A DNA stretch of 64,000 nt from Fistulifera solaris (Eukaryota > Bacillariophyta > Bacillariophyceae > Naviculales > Stauroneidaceae), in the NCBI GenBank assembly GCA_030295235.1, contig AP026151.1, positions 620,001 through 684,000 of the forward strand, read 5' to 3'. How positions within the stretch are numbered: the first letter of the stretch is position 1; each line of letters begins with the position of its first letter. The notes under the pieces are model-generated. The model was not told the origin of the DNA. It did no database searches and was given only the letters and a program-made list of their open reading frames with translations. Positions 54,361 to 64,000 of this stretch are shown here, one piece after another. The position numbers and the translations under genes were made by a program.

Positions 54361-54984
54361 TGGCCGAGGTTGAGGTCGAGGGCCCACAGGAAGCAGAAAA
54401 CGAAAACGAAAATGAATTTGAAGAATATCAAATTGAAAACAACAATGAAGACGGAAATCTCGGTAACATGGACGAGGATGATCCCGCCAATGATGACCAA
54501 GTGGAGATCCCAGGAGTGGAAATTGCAGGAGTGGAAGCCGCAGGAGAGCCCGCAGCAAATGAAGAGAATGCTGACGAGGAAAGCGTACAGCCACATGGTG
54601 CAAATGACGAGGACCCAGGTCATAATGCCGTTGAGGACGAAATGGATGCGCTGATATGGCCCGGCGTCTTCACAGTTATAACCTTCGCCAACGCAAGCGA
54701 TTACGGACACCTGTTCCATCAATCAGCCGAAGTCGTTAACTCTGTCATGTTCACGCAATATCCCGTGGAGAAAGGCCTTAAGATATTTGGTGATCCCGGG
54801 AGTGAATGCCGTGGAGGCGGAACTCCGACAGCTAGATATCTGACGTGGCGTTATTGAGCCGGGAAGACGCTGGATCGCTGACACGTGAGGAGAAGCTTCA
54901 AGCGCCGATACCTGATGTATCTAAAGAAGAAAACGATGCGGCAGAATCAAAGGACGAGGATGTGCTGATGGAAGGAAACAGCGA
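54361..54984 (+). other. Acidic linker region of the copia polyprotein
   Basis: A Glu/Asp/Asn-rich stretch (54357-54657) followed by frame-broken sequence leading to the reverse transcriptase (DYGHLFHQSAEV near 54700). Low complexity; typical of the CoDi linker. Confidence 0.5.
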
Positions 54985-55790
54985 ACTTACATAAACAAAG
55001 AAGATGCTAGCTCACCAACTGTTTCCATCGAGGCAGTGTTCCTCTCATTCTTGATTGATGCGAAGAGAAAACGTGATGTTGGCATTATTGATGTACCAGG
55101 AGCTTTCATGCACGCGTTTATGGATGAACTGGTTCGAATGCGAATCTCGGGAGAAATGGTCCGAATTCTTGTAAAGATCAATCCGTCCAGATATGAGAAA
55201 TACGTTCACGACAGAAAGGGGGAGAACCTGTATTGTACGTGAGACTGAAGAAGGCGTTATATGGGACACTTCAGCGGCATACCTATTCTGGCAGTTACTT
55301 ACCAAAACATTGGAGAAATGGGGCTTTGTGATCAATCCATACGACCGATGTGTGGCCAACAAAATGATCAACGGCCACCAGTGCACAGTTCTTTGGCATG
55401 TTGATGATATAAAGATCTCGTGTCGCCGGAGGTAGTAACTGATGTGATTGCGAAGCTCAATGCGGAATTTGGGAAGGAAGAACCCCTTAGTGTCTCGCTG
55501 AGGAAAAGTTCACGAATATCTTGGCATGACAGTGAATTACGAAAACGAGGGGAAAGTGACAATCGGCATGACTGAATATGTCCAGAACATTATTGAAGAA
55601 CTGCCACCGGAAATGATCGGACACGCTGCTACGCCCTGCTGCGGCACATTTGTTTGAGGTGAACTCAGAGGACCCAGTATTGCTGAATGAAGAGGATAGA
55701 GAGCAATTCGTGCACCTGGTAGCAAAGTTGTTGTATTTGTGCAAGAGAGCGACCCGACTTACAAACTGCAATAGCGTTCCTCTGCACAAG
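54985..55790 (+). pseudogene. copia reverse transcriptase region
   Basis: RKRDVGIIDVPGAFMHA (near 55070) carries the first catalytic aspartate. The frame shifts near 55220, then AAYLFWQLLTKTLEKWGFV leads to TVLWHVDDIKIS (near 55390), the equivalent of the YVDD active site. Further shifts lie near 55430, 55505 and 55645. Confidence 0.75.
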
Positions 55791-55791
55791 A

Positions 55792-56553
55792 GTGAAGGCA
55801 CCCGACAAGGACGACTGGAAAAAGCTCACCCGTGTGCTCAAATATCTGCAATCGACAAGCGAAATGTCTTTGACTCTGGAAGCGGACAATTTAGAGGAGC
55901 TCCAATGGTGGGTTGATGCGTCATTTGCGGTTCATCTCGACAAAAGAAGTCACACTGGTGGTATCTTGATGCTTGGGCGAGGAGCTGTGTACAGCACGTC
56001 GACAAAACAGAAAATCAACACCACGAGTTCCACTGAAGCGGAGCTTGTCGGAGTCGGCGAGGTCATCGGTCAAATGTTGTGGACGAAAAGATTCATGGAT
56101 TGCCAGGGATATAACACCAAAGCATCGATTGTGTATCAGGATAATGACAGCGCCATTCTATTGGAAAAGAATGGGAAAGCCTCGAGCAGTAAAAGAACTC
56201 GGCACATTGACATTCGCTACTTCCACATCACGGATCGAGTTGCGGCGGGCGAAGTCGTGGTCAAATATTGCCCTACAGAAGAGATGTTGGCAGACTTCTT
56301 TACCAAACCTCTGCAGGGAAGTCATTTCATCCGTTTCCGCGATTTGCTGCTCAATCTCGATCGTCGCGTTGGAGAACTTCACGATCGCGGGAGTGTGTTG
56401 GAAAGGCAGCGCGAAACGAAGTTTTGGACAAGTATTCACGGTGTGACATCGGACGACGTGTCTGGCAGTGAGACGGATGGATGGACGGTAGTTGGAAAGA
56501 AACGCAAACCACGAAAGGCTATTGCGTCAGTCGAGACGAACGAAAGAGCGTGA
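55792..56553 (+). CDS. copia RNase H domain
   Basis: Longest clean piece of the polyprotein, 253 residues. RNase H marks are WWVDASFAVHLDKRSHTGG, TTSSTEAELVGVGEVIGQ, YQDNDSAILLEKNG and KRTRHIDIRYFHI. The frame runs 158 bases into the 3' LTR before stopping. Confidence 0.85.
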   Translation: MKAPDKDDWKKLTRVLKYLQSTSEMSLTLEADNLEELQWWVDASFAVHLDKRSHTGGILMLGRGAVYSTSTKQKINTTSSTEAELVGVGEVIGQMLWTKRFMDCQGYNTKASIVYQDNDSAILLEKNGKASSSKRTRHIDIRYFHITDRVAAGEVVVKYCPTEEMLADFFTKPLQGSHFIRFRDLLLNLDRRVGELHDRGSVLERQRETKFWTSIHGVTSDDVSGSETDGWTVVGKKRKPRKAIASVETNERA

Positions 56554-56656
56554 TGAGAAAGAGGACACGATGCGCCGCTCTTCTCACTTTTGTTTTAATG
56601 GTTAGCCAATCGTAATAGTATTGCAACTCGTTGTGAATAATTGCGTAGTTTCAACA
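56396..56656 (+). repeat. 3' LTR of the copia element
   Basis: 261 bases, same as the 5' LTR apart from three single-base deletions (A in GAAAACG, C in TTCGCGTCAG, C in TTCGCGTAG). Confidence 0.92.
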
Positions 56657-56692
56657 ACCAAGTCCTCATTGTTTCATCTATTTTGAATCAAA

Positions 56693-57457
56693 ATGCAAGT
56701 TTTTAGCAAACATCAACATCTTTCATGCTCCCAGAGTCTGTCTGAGACGATTGTCGACACGCTACAGCGGCTGACAAGCCCTCTGTGGTCGTTGCAAGCC
56801 GAAAACGTTGGCGATGCTCCCTTTCTGCCGAATTGCGACGCGGATGTCGCTGAATCGTTGCTTCCACGTGAGTTCGATGTCGATAATGATGATCAAGTCT
56901 CTTCTTTCCTTTTATCGCTTACGGAGTCGAGTGAAGAATCGCTGTTGGCGGCGAAAACGACTCAGAAGGGAGTTTTAGAGACGAGCGCTCCTCAGGTGAC
57001 GCTAAACTCTTCGCTCAAGATTGCTTCATCCAGTCGTCCTGTGCTTCGTCGTGTACAATTTGCTTCGGATCTTGAGACAGTGAAAGAGATTCCCCATCAT
57101 CTTTCGTTCACAGCTGAGGAAAAGCGTTCGTTATATCGTGACCTTGAGACCTTGCAAGCTGAGAGCAATGTCATGTGTCAGGAGAGTGAATTTGAGCGCA
57201 ATCTGTATGGCGATGAATGCCTCGAGAATGTGTTGGAAGAAGACGCATATTTTCGTAATCGTCGTGGAGAATTGGTGCATCCAGCCCACTGGAGTGCTTT
57301 CACGGATGAGATCGTTGACAGTCTTGACGTCGACCCGACATCCGTACCCCCTGGTTTCGCGTCGGCAGAAGCCTACAAGAAGTATTTGTTCGAATACGAG
57401 CACTTCTATGATCATGACCTTCCGAAACATCGTTCGTTTCTATCATCCAACCATTGA
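56693..57457 (+). CDS. P-family protein P3 (right copy), intact
   Basis: 254 residues. MQVFSKHQHLSCSQSL, then an acidic serine-rich half, RRVQFASDLETVKEIPHH, TAEEKRSLYRDLETLQAES, RRGELVHPAHWSAFTDEI and a tyrosine-rich end. It shows the correct frame for the left copy. The copia element ends 37 bases upstream, within what should be its leader, so its promoter has been moved 5.3 kb away. Confidence 0.72.
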   Translation: MQVFSKHQHLSCSQSLSETIVDTLQRLTSPLWSLQAENVGDAPFLPNCDADVAESLLPREFDVDNDDQVSSFLLSLTESSEESLLAAKTTQKGVLETSAPQVTLNSSLKIASSSRPVLRRVQFASDLETVKEIPHHLSFTAEEKRSLYRDLETLQAESNVMCQESEFERNLYGDECLENVLEEDAYFRNRRGELVHPAHWSAFTDEIVDSLDVDPTSVPPGFASAEAYKKYLFEYEHFYDHDLPKHRSFLSSNH

Positions 57458-57939
57458 TTGATAAAGTAAACGTCGTCCTTGTTGTTGTGTATCGTTTCGT
57501 ATCGTATGGTGTCGTATCGTATTGTATCCATGTTTGTTGCATCGTTTTCTGTCGTTGTAGCATAATAAGACCGCATTTTGCTTCGTCGTTATTTTAATTC
57601 GATATTAGTAATTGATTTTTTTATGAAAAATAAGAAGTAAATAGCTTATTTGGGTGAGTCAATAGACGATTCTGTTGTAGTCGTGAATGAATTTTTGTCC
57701 GTCGTGTATGAATACAGACGGCGTAACACGAACGCTGATGATGCTGTGTGCGAGCTAAAAATGAAACAACGATGCATCGCAACAATGACAAAAATAAAAG
57801 CAACATATTATCCTTCGAACAAGAATGCCTATAGCTTTAAAAATTGATTTGACAATCGATCAAACCGACAAGCTGCAACACAAGGCTACGCATAGACTTC
57901 TAGGAAAGAGAAGAAGGAGCGAGCGTTACAGAGACGAAG
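57458..57939. other. Gap after the right P block
   Basis: No gene. Simple sequence GTATCGTTTCGTATCGTATG near 57488 resembles that in the P spacers; homology with the left block ends near 57460. Confidence 0.4.
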
Positions 57940-59569
57940 ATGAATAACAAGCGAAGTGTACAGCAACAAACGCTGACTTCGTTTTTCCAGCCTCCTCCGA
58001 AAAGACCAGCCAGTGTTTCTCCGCTTATTGAGCTAGCAACCGAATCCCAGCAACAACAAGAAGAGCCATCGTTTCAGTCTGCGGCGTCGCTTTCGGTGAA
58101 TAGCAATAACAACACCAATGACACCAACAAAGAAAATGAACCCATCGAAGAATCAAAGCCGCCAAGTACTCGCAAAATACGTCATCGCCGTACAATGGCG
58201 ACTTCCAGAAATACCATCCATCACTTGCATCAACAATCTACGTACGGAAGAAGAATGAGCGATTCTCGAAACATTCCTTGGACGGCGCCCTCGTGGTTGC
58301 CCTTGCCGGCCGGAAAGGTGACCGATCTGGCCTTTGATGCGACGGGTGTCTTGTTGGCGGTCGCTACAGCAGTGCCGCAGGGTCGGTCAGCGATTCGTGT
58401 GTTCGATTGGGATATGTTGGAAGCGGCGGATGTGCAGTATCGTCGTCGATGCGAGGGCGAGACCGCCGCCTTGTCTCCCGTCATTGATTTGGTTCTTTCT
58501 CATTCATCGATTGCCTTTTTGCAATGGAATCCCTTTCAACCCGATGTCTTGGCCGTCGGAGTACGGTACGTCATGATTGCGTCTTGATACGATTAGCCGG
58601 TGTCACTCTCATCTTCTATTTAGAAATACAGGAACGGTTCGGTTGTACGATATGGGCATTGTGGCGGAATGGGACGATCGTAAGGGTCCGATTCCTTTTG
58701 TCGAATTAAAAACCAGCGTAGTTGCACCGACGGAGTTCTCGGTTGAATTTGCGAAAGAAACGCAAGTGATTGTGGCCGCGAATCAGTTTCTTTCGTGTTA
58801 TGATATACAATCCAACCGTGCCACACGGAAATGGACATGTGATCTACGTCGCCGTGTGACGAGTGTCGTGGCGTTGAACGACCAGGGCCTTCTGGCTGCG
58901 GGAACTATCAATGGTATCATTGGTGTACTGGATTGCAACCGACTCTCGAAACAGCCCTTTTCCAGCGAATCGACTCCCACTGTGTTCAAAGAATTCAATA
59001 CGTTGCGTGAGATAGAATCCTCACCGGGTCCACAGAATATGGGGATTCGGGGATTGTCAGTGGATCGGCTCGGACCTCCAAGGTGGTTTCAATTGCGATG
59101 GGTGACTTCGTGTGGATGGCATTTATCGGCACAACTCGACGGGAATCGTCTCAAGATGGCGCCCATCTGCATCCATTACACGACCGCGCGAATGCAATGT
59201 CAAAATGCGCAAGGTGTCTTGTTACCCGAATTGCCAAATGCTTGGAGTTTGCCCGCTTATAGCAAAGTATGTGCGGGGCAACTTCCACAGGCCTTGTTTT
59301 GGGAAAATGTACCCGCGGTTACCCAGATCTTGCCGGGTCACGACTCGCGTGCGGAAGGTGACGATGTGTGTCGCTACGTACGGTCAGACACCAAACGTTT
59401 CTTGTTATGGAGAAATCACTACGATCCTAAAGTGCGACGAATCCCCCTATCCAAATCGAAAGGAAATCCCGTTTGTTTTGCGATTCATCCACAATTGGAA
59501 TGGATTGTGGTGGCGACAGAACAAGATCATCTTTATTTGATCAACTCTCGGGCTAGAATGACAGCATAA
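57940..59569 (+). CDS. WD40-type beta-propeller protein with N-terminal PIP box
   Basis: Exons 57940-58565 and 58624-59569, intron 58 nt, about 523 residues. Residues 9-16 are QQTLTSFF followed by basic residues, a perfect PCNA-interacting (PIP) motif. A disordered Q/N/S-rich stretch follows. From about residue 110 there are WD40-like blades: GKVTDLAFDATGVLLAVA, AIRVFDWD, SIAFLQWNPFQPDVLAVG, GTVRLYDM, VTSVVALNDQGLLAAG and near the end VCFAIHPQLEWIVVAT. An adaptor acting at replication forks, such as a CRL4 substrate receptor, is a reasonable guess only. Confidence 0.7.
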
Positions 59570-59680
59570 AGTTTAGTCAGCTTTTACAAGTGTTGCGTGT
59601 TTGGCTAATGATTAGACTGAAATGAATTATTTTTTTGAAATGGAAACATGTGGTATTGAGGAATGCTTGTGTGTCAATGC

Positions 59681-60888
59681 TCAGGAACAAACCGATGTGG
59701 GCGGTGAGCTGCGATTCAATTCGAGCAACAAGTCAGCATCGTTCATCATATCCGACAAGCGCTGTCGGTTCTCGGTCACAACTTCTTCGTGATCCGATGA
59801 CGCTGTGCTGTTGCGACAATCTTGAGGAATTGAAACTGTACGAGGTGGTCGTATACGCTTTAAGGTCGAGTTCCATCGATTCTTGATGGCATTGTCCGTT
59901 CGACCGGGCAAGCGCTTCGCAATTTCGGCCCAGCGATTGCCGAGCTCTTCGTGAGCCATGATCAAAATCTGATCTTCTCGTTCGGTCCACTCGCTCTTGT
60001 TAATGTTGGGATCCAAGTGATTGTACCAGCGTTCTCGACATTGTTTGCCCAAGCGTCCTTTCAATTGTCGTGCAATTTGACTCCATTTCTTGGTTCCGTG
60101 CAAGTGCACCATGCGAGCCACCGTCTCGTCTTCTTCGGTCGTCCAGGGTCCCTTGACGAGACCGGGTCGCAGTACTTTTGCCAACGGTGCAAGCATTGAA
60201 CGTCTGATCTTCCAGGCAAGCAACTAGCAATCTTCTTCCAGTTCTTACCACCGTGTTCTCGTACGGCTCGACGCAACAGATCGTCTTCTTCTTCCGTCCA
60301 TTTTCCCATGGACGCCCGGCGCTTGTGAAGCATAGTATCGTGGCGAGGAGCATCGTCGTTACTGACCATGCGAGCCTCCAGCGCCGCCGGCGCGGGCGAA
60401 GGAGTCACGCCGGGCGAAACCACTTTCGTCCGCGGATCATTTCGATGGCTGTAGGGCTCGGAAGGATACGAGTAGGGAGGAATGGCGTGTGGGTAGGGAT
60501 ATCCACTCCAGTACGAAGGCGGGTGATGATACGGAGGATGCGGATGATATCCGTAAATAGGATACGGAGGAGCTCGCATGTAATGATCCATAGTATGGGG
60601 CGGTGGAACTGCGGATCGTTCCGGTGGCTGTGGATCTACCACCGCAGGCTGCGAGGATGGCGTCTTCGTTAGCTCTTGAGAAGACTCACGCAAAGGCTCC
60701 GCTCTCAAATTGGGAGTCGTCACGTTCGAGTCGACCGTCGTGGCATCGGAATCAGCCAGAGCAGCCGAAGCTAAAGCCCCTAAACGGCAAGCCACCATTT
60801 TCTTGGAATCACCCGAGGGCGATTCGGCTTCCAGCGACGATGGTTCAGCGGCAATCAAAGAAGGCATCGGCTGGCGTATCATGTGCAT
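59681..60888 (-). CDS. Three-repeat (R1R2R3) MYB transcription factor, one homopolymer frame break
   Basis: The N-terminal half is proline/tyrosine-rich ([16 protein letters not shown]). Three MYB repeats follow: R1 [12 protein letters not shown] to CLHRWQK, R2 [13 protein letters not shown] to [10 protein letters not shown]3 [12 protein letters not shown] to [10 protein letters not shown], each with the regular tryptophans. One A is missing at 60176-60179 (TTTT on the plus strand) between R1 and R2; the next frame continues exactly with [12 protein letters not shown]. About 400 residues. 3R-MYBs in plants control G2/M genes. Its stop is 112 bases from the convergent WD40 gene. Confidence 0.85.
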
Positions 60889-61636
60889 GCGAGATTGTGA
60901 AATGCAAATTGAACTGAAGTATTCGTTAGATATGTGTAAAAGATTGATCTTTTGTTGTACCGGTCACTTTTTGTGGCCCGTTTACCGGACAAATAAGCTG
61001 GAAGAGGCTGGACGAATTTGTGAAGGCAAGAAGAAAAAAGGAAGCAAACGAGTCTTTTTCCCACCGTGGCGTGCGTTACTGTATTCTAATTACTGTACTG
61101 GACTTGGGAGCGCGCCAATGAAATGTGGACTTTTGGTCCGTGAAAAATCATTTCGTTCTAAGTAATAAACCCGGCTCGCGCGCGTAAGTGTACACTAACG
61201 ACTGGGTCAGTCACAGGGGAATAGGTTTCGTTTGAAGTTTGAAGGACTTTTTTCGAACGGTTGGAACCTTTCTTTGGGGAGCAACTGATTTTTTTTTTCA
61301 AAAAGTGGAGGCACTGATAAAGAAGCTCGGAGTGACAGCTTGTTGCAAAGGCCTCTCAATACTTTTGCTCCTTCCTACAAACAAAACGGATGACTTGAAA
61401 AAAGCCGTTGACGTTTTTGCGTCCGTTCGGTCGATCAGCCAAAAATGAAAAAAGGTACGGGAACGTTAGTCAAAAGTTATCCTTGTTCTATCAACAATCT
61501 ATTTAATTCTTCGTCGTGTTCTAATTTATATATTGTATTACGTCTCTCTATTGTATTCTTTTCTTTCTTGTCTTCCTCTTCTTCTATCCTGCATTCTCAT
61601 AGCATTCTCTATAAATATAATATCGCATCCTCCTCT
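60889..61636. other. Gap between MYB and carrier genes
   Basis: No gene that I can support. An open frame at 61445-61975 on the + strand is mostly antisense to the carrier gene. A GCGCGCG-type run and ACCGG strings occur near 60960-61190. Confidence 0.4.
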
Positions 61637-62536
61637 TCAAACACTCGGTTGCATCCAACGATACAATACATTGGAAACACCAAACATCCACGCCATATGA
61701 TAAGAATTATCAATGACACGGAGCGCCCATCCTCGTGTAAAGGCACGGACTCCCTGTTCGCGGTACATGCGCGCCGCCACGGAGAAAAAGTCCCGGGCCG
61801 CACCCTCATGGAGCGGTTTTTGACTGTGCGTAATGATATTGTCAATGGGATGCGTCAAACTTCCCACAGCACCACCAATGAGTCCACAAATGACCAATTC
61901 GGCCGTGTTGAGTTCCGAAGTGTCACCAGAGATTCTCTTTTGATGAATGCGCCAGTTTTTGGCTTCGGTCGATAAGCCAAAGCGGACGCCCCAATCGAGC
62001 GAACGACGCACCATGGTCGGAACAATCCCATCGTACAGTGCCAAGACTCCGCGTTCCCGCACCACAACTTGCAACGCTTGCGAAGGAGTCATTTGCACCA
62101 TATCTTGTCGGGCCACCGCAAAGAGTTTCATTTTCTGAAAGGGCGTAATGAAAAAGGCCTGTGACAGTCCCCCGACAAATCCCGAAGCTTTCTCGGCAGC
62201 ATCGTGTGCGACACCCATTTGTTGAAAGACTTGCATCGATTCGTGTTGCACAAAGAGGACCGGAACACCCTTGGTACATTGACACAATCCCCACGGCATG
62301 AATCCCCGAAAAAAGGCCCGATGCGCGTAACCACCGGCTTCTTGCATCAATTTGCGGTGCACATTCCAGTACGACGAATCCGTGACGAGTTGTTTTTTGA
62401 GTTGCAAGACATCCAAATAATGTCCTCCCGTGACCATTTCACCAAAGACCATGCAAGGTCCGATGATGAGTTGTTCGAACGCGGGTCGTCGTGTGCGGGG
62501 TTCGCGAATCGCGACGTGTTTGTGGAGCATGGCCAT
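61637..62536 (-). CDS. Mitochondrial carrier family protein
   Basis: 299 residues, single exon. Three related halves of about 100 residues each have two helices. The second repeat signature is ITPFQKMKLFAVARQD and the third is LTHPIDNIITHSQ, both of the P-x-(D/E/Q)-x-x-(K/T) type. The first is degenerate (GHYLDVLQLKKQL, no proline). A GGxxGSLTH turn and GVRAFTRGWALRV match the carrier C-terminal repeat. Likely in the mitochondrial inner membrane; substrate cannot be assigned and the atypical first repeat sets it apart from ADP/ATP carriers. Confidence 0.85.
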   Translation of the reverse strand: MAMLHKHVAIREPRTRRPAFEQLIIGPCMVFGEMVTGGHYLDVLQLKKQLVTDSSYWNVHRKLMQEAGGYAHRAFFRGFMPWGLCQCTKGVPVLFVQHESMQVFQQMGVAHDAAEKASGFVGGLSQAFFITPFQKMKLFAVARQDMVQMTPSQALQVVVRERGVLALYDGIVPTMVRRSLDWGVRFGLSTEAKNWRIHQKRISGDTSELNTAELVICGLIGGAVGSLTHPIDNIITHSQKPLHEGAARDFFSVAARMYREQGVRAFTRGWALRVIDNSYHMAWMFGVSNVLYRWMQPSV

Positions 62537-63042
62537 TTTCTAGTGAGAGTCTATTATTCTAAAATGTTTATTGTTGCTTAAAATCAATTCTATCTAATCG
62601 ATTCGATGATGATTCGAAAGAACATGGCAACCTATCGAGAAATGCAGGGTTTTTGGCGGTGATATCGTTTTTCATGGTGGGGATGAAAGTGCAAAACGAA
62701 GGCATGTCACTACACTTTTGTTATAGAATCCAAAGGATTCGCTGTATCAGTCGTGATGTCAGGTTGATGCAAGTGCAACGATCCGTTGACACGATGCGAT
62801 CTCGAGCTAAGAGCGTGCTTAGCGAGAATCTTAGCAACCCGAAGGCGAGATTCGTGGTTCGGGTTTCTACTTTTACAATCATTACTTTGTGTCGCAGCGT
62901 TGTGACGAGAGAACAGACGTGTCACAAACAAACACAGTCACCAGTGGTGAGTCACGAGTCGTGGAATACTCCGGAAAACCCGAAATGACTTTTTTCTTTC
63001 GCATCACAAAAAGCAGAAAAAGCAACAACTGTATCATCAACG
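62537..63042. promoter_or_regulatory. Divergent intergenic region
   Basis: No gene or clear repeat seen between the carrier and the secreted-protein gene. Confidence 0.35.
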
Positions 63043-63657
63043 ATGAAGTTCCTTTTCTTGACGACAAGTTGGATCATTCTATCTTGTCTTGTTCTATCAA
63101 CAACAGCATCCCGGTGGAAATGTTCCGTCGTATTGCGGCACCGACATTACGAACTCGCTTTCTGGCGTCTCCGTATTTCGCGGCAATCTTCCATCTCGAA
63201 ATGGTTCCGCTTTCGTCACTTTACTCCCTACAGTCTCACCGAACAGTGTCAAAGCGACTGGAATAAATTATGGGGCAAATCACGGTGTGGGAATCATCAT
63301 CATGACGATAGTGATCGCTTCGTCTGGAGGGCTACGACCGATGGCAACATTCAATTGGCGGCGTATGCGTACGATCAGGGCAAGAAACCCTTTCAAAACG
63401 AAGGAACTTTGTTAAAGACATTCACAACTACAATTGCACCGCAACAGAAAGTGGGATCGAAGATAGAATGGTTTCTGGATCGCACCGAGTATTCTCTTTT
63501 CGATGAAAATGGAACTCTGTTGGAGATGGTAACAATTGAACATGAGAATACTTGCGCCAACTATAATCGCGGTTACATGCTGGGTTTGTATTTCGGGGGA
63601 AACTGTCGAGCACCGGATCGGGTTACCGTGTGTTTTCAAGAAACGTCTGACTTGTAA
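63043..63657 (+). CDS. Secreted protein of unknown family
   Basis: 204 residues. A clear signal peptide (FLFLTTSWIILSCLVLSTTAS) is followed by an R/W-rich segment and a small domain with paired cysteines (SLTEQCQSDW, SRCGNHHHDD, HENTCANYNRGY, GGNCRAPD, VTVCFQE). Alternating hydrophobic pattern (IQLAAYAYD, KIEWFLDRTEYSLFD) suggests beta-sheets. No enzyme motif. Its 3' end overlaps the 3' end of the convergent next gene by 22 bases. Confidence 0.65.
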   Translation: MKFLFLTTSWIILSCLVLSTTASRWKCSVVLRHRHYELAFWRLRISRQSSISKWFRFRHFTPYSLTEQCQSDWNKLWGKSRCGNHHHDDSDRFVWRATTDGNIQLAAYAYDQGKKPFQNEGTLLKTFTTTIAPQQKVGSKIEWFLDRTEYSLFDENGTLLEMVTIEHENTCANYNRGYMLGLYFGGNCRAPDRVTVCFQETSDL

Positions 63658-64000
63658 AATAAAGCAGTTTTGTTGCACTTTTTACTTTCCACAAGTTGCT
63701 GTCCCCTTTGCAACTGCAACTGCGTTAGCTCTTGGGGAACATAATGACACTTTCCCGTCCGTGTACTGCATACTTGCAAAAGAGTGGGAAATTTTGCAAA
63801 GCGGTTGTAAAAAATACTAAATCCTTCCGCTGTATACGTTTCGTTGCCGATTTTGATCACATCCCCTTCCTTGGCCAAACGCCGTGTGACCTGTTTGGCG
63901 CGTTTCGCACGTTGGACCCATCGTTCTGCCATGGTACGTCGTTTTTTGACAAATGTTTGACCAATGGTGCTTTCCATGTCCGCCGGCAGGCGCTGTCCGG
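63636..64000 (-). CDS. Unknown protein, 5' part outside the window
   Basis: The frame is open to the right edge; at least 120 C-terminal residues are present. Basic segment VKKRRTMAERWVQRAKRAKQ then a compact part KIGNETYTAEGFSIFYNRF and a glutamine-rich LTQLQLQRGQQL. Not recognised. Confidence 0.5.
   Translation of the reverse strand, partial: GQRLPADMESTIGQTFVKKRRTMAERWVQRAKRAKQVTRRLAKEGDVIKIGNETYTAEGFSIFYNRFAKFPTLLQVCSTRTGKCHYVPQELTQLQLQRGQQLVESKKCNKTALFYKSDVS

Larger units (their letters stand above)
51307..56656 (+). mobile_element. Ty1/copia LTR retrotransposon, diatom CoDi-type, full length
   Basis: 5350 bases, bounded by TG...CA long terminal repeats and the 5-base target duplication ACCAA (51302-51306 and 56657-56661). 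Gene order is gag, protease, integrase, reverse transcriptase, RNase H, the copia order. The open frame is broken many times by single-base changes, and a part of the integrase-to-RT region may be missing. The two repeats differ only by three one-base indels, with no substitutions, so the insertion is recent. The corresponding site at 29833-29837 is empty. Confidence 0.9.

Noticed and set aside
61445-61975. 176-codon + strand open frame
   Set aside because: Half is low-complexity serine/isoleucine from a pyrimidine-rich spacer and the rest is antisense to the mitochondrial carrier.

Overview
The window is nuclear DNA of a eukaryotic microalga, most likely a diatom and probably a raphid pennate (a Fistulifera-like genome is possible but not proven). 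Four observations support this. Genes carry short GT-AG introns of 50 to 78 nt. Two or three proteins begin with a signal peptide followed by an ASAF-like plastid-import motif. The single long retrotransposon is a Ty1/copia element of the diatom CoDi type. Two lineage-specific families (a leucine-rich-like family and an 'IPxHxSLTxEEK' family) have expanded.

Layout. 1-15.2 kb is mostly single-copy genes: a broken secreted repeat protein, an MBOAT lysophospholipid acyltransferase, a transposon-like element, a plastid RlmI-type rRNA methyltransferase, an F-box/JmjC oxygenase, a sulfotransferase-glycosyltransferase fusion and a GH30 glucosylceramidase. 15.4-23.5 kb holds four tandem copies (A-D, + strand) of a ~475-residue leucine-rich-like family. 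23.5-28.6 kb holds plastid release factor 1, a second leucine-rich-like gene and a CPA2 cation/proton antiporter. 29.0-32.7 kb holds three genes (P3, P2, P1, - strand) of a small unknown family. 33-36.8 kb has a formate/nitrite transporter and a YbaK-OB-RNase D fusion. 36.9-37.8 kb is a second copy of the transposon-like element. 38.2-45.6 kb holds four more leucine-rich-like copies (E-H, - strand), interrupted by a miniature LTR retrotransposon. A lumenal cyclophilin follows. 47.4-57.5 kb is an inverted duplicate of the P1-P2-P3 block (+ strand), into which a foldback DNA transposon and a full-length copia element have inserted; both insertions can be proved because the other copy keeps the empty sites. 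57.9-64 kb returns to single-copy genes: a WD40 protein with a PIP box, a three-repeat MYB, a mitochondrial carrier, a secreted protein and the end of an unknown gene.

The housekeeping genes share no single pathway. They include plastid translation (RlmI, RF1), lipid and glycan metabolism (MBOAT, GH30, sulfotransferase-GT) and transport (antiporter, FNT, carrier). The middle 42 kb is a dynamic accessory region shaped by tandem and inverted duplication, gene decay and several kinds of mobile DNA.

Many otherwise well-conserved genes are interrupted by a single-base gain or loss in a short homopolymer. I read most of these as consensus-sequence errors and mark them in each entry; copies with nonsense codons or several non-homopolymer lesions are called pseudogenes.
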